A program made the position numbers and the translations under genes. 64,000 nucleotides of DNA, from assembly GCF_013375535.1 (NCBI RefSeq), contig NZ_JABXJG010000002.1, forward strand, positions 868,001 through 932,000, in the 5' to 3' direction. Below are positions 17,095 through 24,789 of this stretch, in pieces (position 1 is the stretch's first letter; each line of letters begins with the position of its first letter). Source of the DNA: Sphingobium sp. 15-1. Lineage in GTDB: Bacteria > Pseudomonadota > Alphaproteobacteria > Sphingomonadales > Sphingomonadaceae. Under the pieces are notes generated by a model. The model saw only the letters and a program-made list of their open reading frames with translations. It was not told where the DNA came from and did not search any database.

Positions 17095-18384
17095 ATGATG
17101 GAAGATGGCCTGAGAGAGAAATTGCGGCATCTCATTGTCGACGGGGGGCTATCGCGATCCGGTCTCGCTCGGGCCGCGGGACTGCCCAGCAACAGTTTGC
17201 GCCGCATGGATGACGGTGACTGGAAACCCCCGGCCGACATTCTGGCAAGGCTCCAATCCTATCTGGCGAAGCGCGAGGGAGGAACGGCGCTGGCGTCGCC
17301 GGAGGAAATCATCAATGAGGCGCGCAACGGCAGGATGTTTATTCTAGTCGATGACGAGGACCGCGAGAATGAAGGCGATCTGGTCATTCCGGCCCAGATG
17401 GCGACACCGGACGCGATCAATTTCATGGCGACGCACGGACGGGGGCTGATCTGCCTGGCGTTGACATCGGAGCGCGTGAACCAGTTGGGACTTGAACTCA
17501 TGAGCCGCGAGAACGGAACGCGGCACGAGACCGCGTTCACCGTGTCGATCGAGGCGCGGGAGGGCGTCACCACAGGCATCAGCGCAGCCGACAGGGCGCG
17601 GACGGTCGCGGTCGCGATCGACGCCTTCAAAGACCGGAACGACATCGTGACGCCCGGTCATGTCTTCCCCCTCGTGGCCCGGGACGGTGGTGTTCTGGTA
17701 CGCACCGGCCATACGGAGGCGGCGGTCGATGTCGCGCGCCTTGCGGGCCTCAATCCTTCCGGCGTCATCTGCGAGATCATGCGGGATGACGGGACGATGG
17801 CGCGCCTAACCGATCTGATCGGCTTCGCGCAAAAGCATGGCTTGAAGATCGGTACGATCCGCGACCTCATCGCGTTTCGCAGGCGCAACGATCATCTGGT
17901 CGAAAAGCGGTCCGACCTCAGCTTCACCAGCCGATGGGGCGGCGAGTGGAAGGCGATCGTCTTCTTCAACCGCGCGACCGGCACCGAACAGCTCGTGCTG
18001 CAAAAGGGAGAGGTCGATCCGGACCGCCCGACACTTGTCCGCATGCATCAGATGTCGCCACTTGCCGACACGTTCGGACAGGACGCGCCCCGCAGCCATC
18101 TTCTGTCGCGCTCGATGGAAATCATCGGTGAAGAAGGCGCGGGTCTGATCGTCATCCTTAATCGCCGGACGCCGGACATGTTCAGCCGGACCTTTGAAAT
18201 GCTGAAATCCGGCACCGCGTCCAAAAGCGATATGGATGAACTGCGCGATTACGGTATCGGTGCCCAGATACTTGGCGAAATGGGCGTGCAGGACATGATC
18301 CTCCTGAGCAATACCCACCATAGCCTGGTAGCATTGGACGGCTATGATCTCGCGGTTGTCGGCCACCGCCCCATCGACCCTTAA
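17095..18384 (+). CDS. ribB: 3,4-dihydroxy-2-butanone-4-phosphate synthase with N-terminal HTH and degenerate RibA domain
   Basis: The 429-aa protein has three parts. Residues 1-60 look like a small helix-turn-helix (GLARAAGLPSNSLRRM). Residues 67-275 are the RibB domain, with the acidic loop DDEDRENEGD (86-95) and the TPGH and RTGHTEAAVD motifs, which makes the four-carbon unit of riboflavin from ribulose 5-phosphate. Residues 280-429 have the shape of GTP cyclohydrolase II but lack its three zinc cysteines, so that activity is probably lost. The start could be 17095 or 17098. It is embedded in catabolic genes and may raise flavin supply for flavoenzymes of the locus. Confidence 0.88.
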   Translation: MMEDGLREKLRHLIVDGGLSRSGLARAAGLPSNSLRRMDDGDWKPPADILARLQSYLAKREGGTALASPEEIINEARNGRMFILVDDEDRENEGDLVIPAQMATPDAINFMATHGRGLICLALTSERVNQLGLELMSRENGTRHETAFTVSIEAREGVTTGISAADRARTVAVAIDAFKDRNDIVTPGHVFPLVARDGGVLVRTGHTEAAVDVARLAGLNPSGVICEIMRDDGTMARLTDLIGFAQKHGLKIGTIRDLIAFRRRNDHLVEKRSDLSFTSRWGGEWKAIVFFNRATGTEQLVLQKGEVDPDRPTLVRMHQMSPLADTFGQDAPRSHLLSRSMEIIGEEGAGLIVILNRRTPDMFSRTFEMLKSGTASKSDMDELRDYGIGAQILGEMGVQDMILLSNTHHSLVALDGYDLAVVGHRPIDP

Positions 18385-18454
18385 AGGGCATTTGCCCGGC
18401 CTTCGGGTCGCTCCTGGCCGGCAGACAAATCCAGCACAGACAGAGGAAGCAGGA

Positions 18455-18748
18455 ATGACGATCGTGCGGCATTATATCATCCACGCCAGAGAAGGGCAGG
18501 AAGCCGAAGTGGAAACGGCGTTGTCGGCGCTTGCAGAGCTGGCGCGGTCAACGGCCGGTTGCCGCGGAATCGAATTGCTTCACGACCTCGACAATGATCG
18601 TCGCTTTATCATCATCGAGAAATGGGATAGCGCAGAAGCACACAAGTCCGCATCCAATCCGCGGGCAAGCGCTTTGCTGGCAGAGTTGATCTCGTCATTC
18701 GAGGGAAGACCGGAAGGCGCCTATTGTACCCTTCTGAAAAGCATCTAA
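18455..18748 (+). CDS. Antibiotic biosynthesis monooxygenase (ABM) fold protein
   Basis: A 97-aa dimeric ferredoxin-like protein of the ABM/YgiN type. The hallmark segments are HYIIHAREGQEAEVETAL and the later IIEKWDSAEAHKSASNP. Members are quinol oxidases, heme-degrading enzymes or small helper proteins, so the catalytic role is uncertain. ATG 18455 has AGGA just upstream; the frame extends further 5' without a better start. It ends before a hairpin that separates it from the convergent aldehyde dehydrogenase. Confidence 0.82.
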   Translation: MTIVRHYIIHAREGQEAEVETALSALAELARSTAGCRGIELLHDLDNDRRFIIIEKWDSAEAHKSASNPRASALLAELISSFEGRPEGAYCTLLKSI

Positions 18749-18758
18749 GCGAGACGGC

Positions 18759-18780
18759 CCACCACGCAAAAGCATGGTGG
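18759..18780. terminator. Hairpin between convergent genes
   Basis: CCACCACGC (18759-18767) and GCATGGTGG (18772-18780) pair with one mismatch around an AAAA loop, between the ABM-fold gene and the convergent aldehyde dehydrogenase. There is no T-run, so termination strength is unclear. Confidence 0.5.
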
Positions 18781-18792
18781 CCCTCCTCATCT

Positions 18793-20217
18793 TCAGGCTG
18801 CGTTCGTCACGATGGTCTGGACATTGCTATATTCGGCAAGTCCCTCCAGCGAATTCTCTATCCCCACACCTGATTGCTTGTGGCCGCCAAAGGCGACATG
18901 CGGCGAGAAGCTGTGGATTTCATTGATCCAGACGGTCCCCGCCTCGATCCGTTCGGCAATGGAGCGCGCCAAGGGCAGATCGCGGCTCCAGACCGAGGCG
19001 GCAAGGCCATATTCTGTCCGATTGGCGCGCTCGACCACATCGTCGATGTCGCGGAATTTCAGCAGCGGCAGGACGGGCCCGAATGCTTCCTCAACCACTA
19101 CGCGGCTGTCCTCGGGCGGATTGTCGATGATGGTGACGGGCACGAAATAGCCGCGCTCCGCATCGGGGACGCCGCCGGTCAGGAAGTGCTGACCCGAAGC
19201 CTCCGCGTCGACAAGAAGCTCCTTCACCTTCTCGAACTGCATCCGGTTCTGGATCGGGCCGAGATCGGTGCCCTGGTGAGAACCGTCCCCTACCTTCACC
19301 GTGCCCGCATAGGCGGCCAGAGCGGCCGAAAGCTCGTCATAAATATCTTCGTGAATGTACAGCCGCTTCGCCGCGACGCAGAATTGCGCGCTGTTCTGGA
19401 AGGCCGCCCAGAACAAAGTCTGCGCGACCTCCTGCACGTCCACGTCGGGCAGCACGATGGCAGGGTCGTTGCCCCCAAGTTCCAGCGTGATGCGCTTGAG
19501 GTTCCCCGATGCCGAAGCCATGATCTTGCGGCCGGTCGCGGTCGATCCGGTGAAGCTGATCTTGCTGACGTCGGGATGTTGGGTCAGCCAGGCGCCCAGA
19601 TCGTTTCCACCCGAAACGATGTTGAGCACCCCGGCGGGAAGGATGTCGCGGAGAAGCTCACCGAGCTTCAGCGTGCAGAGCGGGGTGTAGGGCGACGGCT
19701 TGAGAACCATCGTATTGCCCGCGACCAGCGCGGGAGCGATCTTCCAGATGGCCAGCAAAAGCGGGAAGTTCCATGGCGTGATCGCTCCGACCACGCCCAG
19801 CGGCACGCGCCGCGTCTCGACGCTGCGGGACTCCGTCTTCTCGACGACATGAAGCGGCAGTTCCTGCGTCGCGATCTCGCGGCACCAGACCACGGAACCG
19901 CCGATCTCCCATTCCGCCCCCTTGCGCGCCTTCCCCTGTTCACGCGTCAGCAGGCGCATGAAGGCTTCCGCATTCGCCTCGATAGCGTCACCAATGCGAG
20001 CAACGGCCTTTTGCCGTTCGGCCAGCGGAGTCGCACTCCAGCCTGGGAAGGCTTTGCGCGCGGCTGCGACCGCCTCATCAAGTTGGGCTCGCGAAGCGTC
20101 GGGAACCTGTGCGATCACCTCCTCGGTGGCGGGATTGAACGCTTCGAAATGGGCTGCGGCGGCAACGGCGCGGCCGTCGATCGTCATCTCATAGCCGTCG
20201 TCGAAATTCATACTCAT
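18793..20217 (-). CDS. Aldehyde dehydrogenase
   Basis: A 474-aa NAD(P)-dependent aldehyde dehydrogenase with Asn150 (PWNFP), Glu246 (LELGGND) and Cys280 (QFCVAAKR). Its sequence around the cysteine (NSAQFC) differs from that of the two plus-strand paralogs in this window. It is the second gene after the acyl-CoA ligase, 16 bp apart on the minus strand, so the pair probably oxidises an aldehyde to an acid and activates it to the CoA thioester. The start used is ATG 20217; an in-frame ATG lies at 20211. Confidence 0.93.
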   Translation of the reverse strand: MSMNFDDGYEMTIDGRAVAAAAHFEAFNPATEEVIAQVPDASRAQLDEAVAAARKAFPGWSATPLAERQKAVARIGDAIEANAEAFMRLLTREQGKARKGAEWEIGGSVVWCREIATQELPLHVVEKTESRSVETRRVPLGVVGAITPWNFPLLLAIWKIAPALVAGNTMVLKPSPYTPLCTLKLGELLRDILPAGVLNIVSGGNDLGAWLTQHPDVSKISFTGSTATGRKIMASASGNLKRITLELGGNDPAIVLPDVDVQEVAQTLFWAAFQNSAQFCVAAKRLYIHEDIYDELSAALAAYAGTVKVGDGSHQGTDLGPIQNRMQFEKVKELLVDAEASGQHFLTGGVPDAERGYFVPVTIIDNPPEDSRVVVEEAFGPVLPLLKFRDIDDVVERANRTEYGLAASVWSRDLPLARSIAERIEAGTVWINEIHSFSPHVAFGGHKQSGVGIENSLEGLAEYSNVQTIVTNAA

Positions 20218-20233
20218 CTCTCAAATCCTCATG

Positions 20234-21730
20234 TCAAAGAGCAGGCGATGACGGATCGCGCAATGCGCGCCGCAAGATTTTGCCCGTGCTGGTCCGGGGC
20301 AGTTCATCGACGAAAATATAGCGCCGCGGCACCTTGTACGGGGCAAGCCGGCTGCGGCAGTGCATGTTCAGATCCGCCTCGTTCGGCGCCTGCCCCGCGG
20401 CGAGCACGATATAAGCCTGGGCGAGTTCGCCCTTTTCCGCATCGGGAACCCCGACGACGGCCGACATCGCGACGGCGGGATGCATGGCCAGCACCTGTTC
20501 GACCTCCGCCGGGTAGATATTATATCCGCCGGTGATGATCATATCCTTCAGCCGATCGACCACGAAGACATAACCGTCCGCATCCACATAGCCGATATCG
20601 CCGGTCGCCAGCCAACCCGCGGGATCGATCGTATCGCCGGTCGCGTCAGGATTGCGCCAATAGCCCCTGGTCACCAGCGGGCCGCGCACCAGAATCTCCC
20701 CCGCTTCCTTCGCTCTGGCGATCCTTCCAGGGCGTTCCAGGGAGTTGATGCGAACCTCCGTGCCCGGAAATGGCAGGCCCACCGAACCATGCCGGGGCGG
20801 CCAGAAAGGCGAATGGGTGATGGCCGGCCCCGCCACCTCGGTCATGCCCCATAATTCCAGGAGCGGACAACCGAAGCGGGCGACCACCTCTTCGATCTTG
20901 GCCAAGGGCATGGTCTGGCCGCCAACCGTGCAGCGAGTCAGGCTGCGCAGATCGGATGAATCGGCGGCGGGATGGGCGAGCATCTGATAGAACATCGTCG
21001 GCACGCCCTCGAACAGCGTTATACGGTGCTCGCCTATGGCCGCCAGCGCCTCTCCGGCGTCGAAACGCGGAAGGACATAGAGTTCGCTGCCAGCCAGCAA
21101 CCCCGCGTTCAATACGACATTGCCATAGACATGGGGAAAGGGCAGCGCCGTCAATATCCGGTCGCCTTCGTGGCGGACATGGACGGTGGCGGTCATCGCC
21201 ACGCTGGCCGCGACGGCCCGGTGAGACTGGGTCGCACCCTTGGGCCGGCCGGTCGTTCCCGACGTGTAGCCGATGGTGAAAAGATCGTCCGGATCACGAC
21301 CGGCCGCCGCGATCCAGTCGGCCGCCATCAGGCGATCGAGGTCCGCTTCGGAAAAGGTAAGCGGCCGTCCCAATTGCGCGGCCTGGATCGCATCGACACG
21401 ATCGGCGGGAAGAATCTGGCACGCCACTTCCGCATCATCGGTGATCCAGCCCACCTCTTCCGCGGTCAGCAATATGTTGCAAGGCACGAAAACGGCGCCA
21501 AGGCGCGCGATCGCATGATAGGCAATGATCCAGTGCAAACCGTTAGGCAGATGAAGGGCGATCCTGTCGTCCGGCCCAAGGCCCTGCGCCGCGAGGCCGC
21601 CCGCCAGTCGACCAGCCAGCGAATCGATGTCGCGATAGCTGAGCGATGAGCCGCCCAAGACGGTTACGGCTGTGCGGTTTCCGTAGCGGGCGACAGCCGC
21701 GCCGCTGAGTTCGGAGATGGTCGCGATCAT
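20234..21730 (-). CDS. Acyl-CoA synthetase (AMP-forming)
   Basis: A 498-aa class I adenylate-forming enzyme that converts a carboxylic acid to its CoA thioester with ATP. The phosphate loop TIGYTSGTTGRPKG is at 152-165, the motif LELWGMTE follows, the hinge is DRLKDMIITGGYNIYP, and the catalytic lysine is in TSTGKILRR near the C-terminus. ATG 21730 is preferred over a TTG at 21736. It resembles medium or long-chain and aromatic acid ligases. With the downstream aldehyde dehydrogenase it forms a two-gene unit facing away from the flavin reductase. Confidence 0.93.
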   Translation of the reverse strand: MIATISELSGAAVARYGNRTAVTVLGGSSLSYRDIDSLAGRLAGGLAAQGLGPDDRIALHLPNGLHWIIAYHAIARLGAVFVPCNILLTAEEVGWITDDAEVACQILPADRVDAIQAAQLGRPLTFSEADLDRLMAADWIAAAGRDPDDLFTIGYTSGTTGRPKGATQSHRAVAASVAMTATVHVRHEGDRILTALPFPHVYGNVVLNAGLLAGSELYVLPRFDAGEALAAIGEHRITLFEGVPTMFYQMLAHPAADSSDLRSLTRCTVGGQTMPLAKIEEVVARFGCPLLELWGMTEVAGPAITHSPFWPPRHGSVGLPFPGTEVRINSLERPGRIARAKEAGEILVRGPLVTRGYWRNPDATGDTIDPAGWLATGDIGYVDADGYVFVVDRLKDMIITGGYNIYPAEVEQVLAMHPAVAMSAVVGVPDAEKGELAQAYIVLAAGQAPNEADLNMHCRSRLAPYKVPRRYIFVDELPRTSTGKILRRALRDPSSPAL

Positions 21731-21736
21731 CGGCAA

Positions 21737-22136
21737 CCAGGCCCCGCGATGCGCACTGGCGCGCCATCGCGCATGGCCCCGCCATCACCGTCGAGCGCCC
21801 CCATGCGCCAGCCTCTCACAAGGCCGGGGGACGTCCCTTGCGCGCTGTCGTTCCCACCACTCTGTCGCAACGGTCTCATCTCTCTCCCCAGTTCTCGCAC
21901 GTCACGGCGCCAACGATCCAAGCGGCGTTGACAGCGCGCATTATCATAATATACTCTTCATATATTCTGTATATCCCACAGAGTCAATTTGGCGAGACAG
22001 GCAGGTTAATTTTTGCTGCATTTGCGGGTTTATGCGGGCCGCAGAAATTAGCGGCTGCTCGGGTTTGCGCGCATGACGATTGGTCTCGCTCGCGCCACTC
22101 CCGCCGCAGCCCGATCGGCATCGAACGGAAGTTATA
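21737..22136. other. Divergent intergenic region with strong promoter
   Basis: Between the ligase and the flavin reductase. On the plus strand it carries TTGACA (21928-21933), a 16-bp spacer and TATACT (21950-21955). A palindrome ATATATTCTGTATAT follows at 21960-21974. The remaining 5' part (21737-21920) shows nothing recognisable. No gene is visible. Confidence 0.6.
21928..21974 (+). promoter_or_regulatory. Sigma-70-type promoter with overlapping operator
   Basis: TTGACA (21928-21933) and TATACT (21950-21955), 16 bp apart, form a near-consensus promoter that reads toward the flavin reductase. The interrupted palindrome ATATA-TTCTG-TATAT (21960-21974) covers the expected start of transcription, which suits a repressor site. 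The promoter is about 165 bp before the GTG start, which implies a long leader. Confidence 0.6.
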
Positions 22137-22628
22137 GTGAGCGACACGATTCAGAATGATTTCAAACAGGCGATGCGTCGTCTGGCGTCAACAATAGCAT
22201 TGGTCACGTCTGGATGCGGGGACGATTGGACAGGCATGGCCGCGACCGCCGTGACTTCCGTCACCGCCGATCCCCCCACCCTTCTGGTCGCCGTCAACCG
22301 GAGCACAAGCCTGTCGCCGGTTCTGGCGGAAAGCCGCCAGTTCTGCGTCAACCTCCTGTCGGAACGGCATCGGGATCTCGTCGCCCTTTTCAGCGGTCCC
22401 ACCAAAGGTCTGGCGCGCTTTGAATCCGGCCTCTGGGGCGCTTCGGAAGAGGGATTGCCCGTGCTGCGCGATGCGGTCGCGAGCCTGGTCTGCTCGGTCA
22501 CCATGACGGTGGAGGTCGCTACCCACACGCTCTTCATCGGAGAGGTGAGCAGGATCGTGAACCATCCCACCATCGACCCTCTGATCTGGGTCGACGGCAA
22601 AATGGCTTCAGTGAGCCAATTGATCTGA
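22137..22628 (+). CDS. Flavin reductase (HpaC-like)
   Basis: A 163-aa FMN-binding split-barrel protein that reduces flavin with NAD(P)H and hands it to a separate monooxygenase. The pattern GMAATAVTSVTADPPTLLVAVNR is typical of the first FMN-binding region, and SRQFCVNLL and the GLP/LRDAVA segments follow. GTG 22137 is preceded by GGAAG at good spacing; upstream frame starts lack this. No partner oxygenase is present next to it or elsewhere in the window. Confidence 0.9.
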   Translation: MSDTIQNDFKQAMRRLASTIALVTSGCGDDWTGMAATAVTSVTADPPTLLVAVNRSTSLSPVLAESRQFCVNLLSERHRDLVALFSGPTKGLARFESGLWGASEEGLPVLRDAVASLVCSVTMTVEVATHTLFIGEVSRIVNHPTIDPLIWVDGKMASVSQLI

Positions 22629-22660
22629 TCCCATATCGGCGGATCGGATTGAACCGCCGT

Positions 22661-23230
22661 TTATAGGGGAGGTCCCGAACGCTTGTGCAGACCATCGACC
22701 AGTAGGGCGACCATCCTCTTGGCCTGCGGCACATCGCCTTCGCTCGCCGGCGTCGCAACGCGAAGCGCGGCATTCAAAAGATCAGCGGCGTCGACGTCAT
22801 TCCGGATGGCGTCGGCGTCCACCGCTGCATCAAGAAGGTGGCGCAGCGACGGCTCCAAATGACCGAAAACGAAATCCGGAAGCGATTGATAGGCAGGATC
22901 GCCGGAGTGGAGAGCAGAACCCAAACCGCGCTTGGTGGCGACCAGGTCGACGAGACCGGCCATCCACAATCCCAGGGCTTCGCTTGGTTCATGGTCCCGG
23001 GCCAAGGTCGCCGCAGCTTCGGTAAGCGCCTCGACCTCCCGCCGGATTATCGCCTTGATCAGGTCCGAGCGCTGCGGGAAATGGCGATAGAGCGTTCCCA
23101 CCCCAACGCCCGCCTGCGCCGCGATCGTGCGCATCGGCGCATCGACGCCAAGCTCGGTGAAAATGGCGATGGCGGCCTGAAGCAGCGCATCGACATTGCG
23201 GCGCGCATCAGCCCGAAGGGGCGCCGTCAT
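22661..23230 (-). CDS. TetR family repressor
   Basis: A 189-aa TetR regulator. The N-terminal helix-turn-helix is MRTIAAQAGVGVGTLYRHF (33-51), and the C-terminal ligand domain is SBP/TetR-C like. Starts at 23269 or 23278 would add 13 to 16 residues, and the choice is uncertain. It is divergent from an aldo/keto reductase. Two palindromes in the gap suggest that it represses the reductase and itself. Confidence 0.9.
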   Translation of the reverse strand: MTAPLRADARRNVDALLQAAIAIFTELGVDAPMRTIAAQAGVGVGTLYRHFPQRSDLIKAIIRREVEALTEAAATLARDHEPSEALGLWMAGLVDLVATKRGLGSALHSGDPAYQSLPDFVFGHLEPSLRHLLDAAVDADAIRNDVDAADLLNAALRVATPASEGDVPQAKRMVALLVDGLHKRSGPPL

Positions 23231-23294
23231 TTCACCGCTCACGCCGTTCCCGCCATCATGTTCGTCCATCATCCTCATAAGCCTATTGCTAATC

Positions 23295-23328
23295 GGAACC
23301 TTGTTCCATATAAATGGAGGAACGTTCC
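23295..23328. promoter_or_regulatory. Double palindrome, likely TetR operator
   Basis: GGAAC-CTT-GTTCC (23295-23307) and GGAACGTTCC (23319-23328) are two perfect palindromes with the same half-site, about 22 bp apart, between the divergent TetR and aldo/keto reductase genes. A less perfect outer symmetry (CATAT...CATATG) surrounds the second. This is the expected form of an autoregulated TetR site. Confidence 0.65.
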
Positions 23329-23389
23329 GTTTCATATGACATAGGTCGTCTTGCGGAACTTTGCCAGCGCATTCCCTTAGGAGATCGAG

Positions 23390-24424
23390 ATGAAATATCG
23401 CCCGCTCGGACGTACCGGCATCAAGGTGAGCCCCTATTGCCTTGGTGCGATGATGTTTGGAAAAATGGCCAATGGAGATCATGACGAATGCGTCCGCATG
23501 GTTCATCGCGCGCTTGATGCCGGGATCAACTTCGTCGACACGGCCGACGCCTATTGCCGCGGCGAATCCGAGGAAATCGTCGGCAAGGCATTGAAGGGCC
23601 GGCGTGACAGCGTCGTGCTGGCCACCAAGGCTTTCCAGCCGATGAGCGACGATCCCAACGACCGCGGCGGGTCGCGGCGCTGGCTGACGCGGGCGGTGGA
23701 AAATTCGCTGCGGCGCCTGCAGACGGACTATATCGACGTCTATCAACTCCACCGGCCCGTGCCGGATACCGACATCGAGGAGACGCTGTCGGTGCTGACG
23801 GACCTGATGCGCGAGGGCAAGGTGCGGGCCATCGGCGCATCGACCTTCCCCGCCGCCGACATCGTCGAAGCGCAATGGGTGGCCGAGCGTCGCGGGCTCG
23901 CGCGGTTCCGCACCGAGCAGCCCCCTTATTCGATCCTCAATCGCTCGATCGAACGGGATGTCCTGCCCGCCTGCCAGCGTTTCGGCATGGGCGTGATGTC
24001 GTGGAGTCCGCTGGCCAAAGGCATGCTCACCGGCAAATATCGCCAGGGCGAACAGACGCCCGACACGTTTCGCGCGAAATTCTTCCCCAACGCGATGAGC
24101 GATGAAGCAAGCCTCGACAAGATCGAGCAACTCATCCCGCTGGCGGAGAGCGCGGGCATTTCGCTGATCCACATGGCGCTCGCCTTCGTCGTGGCGCATC
24201 CGGCCATCACCTCGGCCATCATCGGGCCGCGCACGCCCGAACAGCTTGAAAGCTACCTGGCCGGTATCGAAGTGGTGCTGAGCGACGAAGTGCTCGACAA
24301 GATCGACGCGATCGTGCCGCCGGGGATTGACGTGGCACCGTTGGAGGGCGCCGCATATGTTCCGCCGTCGATCGCCACGACATCGCTCCGCCGCCGCCCC
24401 CTGGCGGAGCGCGCTGCCGCTTAA
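23390..24424 (+). CDS. Aldo/keto reductase
   Basis: A 344-aa NADPH-dependent oxidoreductase of the AKR superfamily, which reduces aldehydes and ketones. The catalytic tetrad is visible as Asp50, Tyr55, Lys80 and His121. The later SPLAKGMLTGKY and IGPRTPEQLE segments bind the cofactor, as in the YajO/YhdN-type members. The start has GGAGAT upstream (AGGAGATCGAG). Its expression is probably controlled by the divergent TetR. The physiological substrate is unknown. Confidence 0.93.
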   Translation: MKYRPLGRTGIKVSPYCLGAMMFGKMANGDHDECVRMVHRALDAGINFVDTADAYCRGESEEIVGKALKGRRDSVVLATKAFQPMSDDPNDRGGSRRWLTRAVENSLRRLQTDYIDVYQLHRPVPDTDIEETLSVLTDLMREGKVRAIGASTFPAADIVEAQWVAERRGLARFRTEQPPYSILNRSIERDVLPACQRFGMGVMSWSPLAKGMLTGKYRQGEQTPDTFRAKFFPNAMSDEASLDKIEQLIPLAESAGISLIHMALAFVVAHPAITSAIIGPRTPEQLESYLAGIEVVLSDEVLDKIDAIVPPGIDVAPLEGAAYVPPSIATTSLRRRPLAERAAA

Positions 24425-24789
24425 TATCTCATCGACGTCACTCGGTTCTGGAATTCCGTCCGTTTTTCTGCCTTCTGGCCGGGAAACGGACGCTCCAGCG
24501 AGCGAGCCCGCGAACCTTCGGCATTGCGTCACCGGAGGAGGAATGTTTGTCGACATGAACCGCTGAGCCTTTCGCGCATGGCCGCTGTACCTGGGAGATC
24601 AGGAAACATAGACAGCGCAGCCACTTTGTCCCCGCGGTGGAAACCTGCTGGTGCGCTCGACCCCTACCAGAGCGCGATTTCCCTTGAACTGCCGCGACGC
24701 GCAGGGCATCCGATAAGTTCTCGGAAATCCGTGGCTTTTACAGGGGTATCGGCGCTGCCAGAGCGAATTCAGTCCGGAAATGCCGGCTT
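24425..24789. other. Intergenic region with hairpin and a mini-ORF
   Basis: A 9-bp stem, CGTCCGTTT (24457-24465) with AAACGGACG (24484-24492), follows the reductase and may end its transcript. Downstream, CGGAGGAGG precedes a seven-codon reading frame (ATG 24543, peptide MFVDMNR) with stop. It looks like a strong ribosome binding site left over from a lost gene. I see no larger gene. Confidence 0.45.

Noticed and set aside
22661..24556. 631-residue minus-strand frame over the TetR and aldo/keto reductase genes
   Set aside because: Only the C-terminal part is a real TetR protein. The rest is antisense to the clear aldo/keto reductase.
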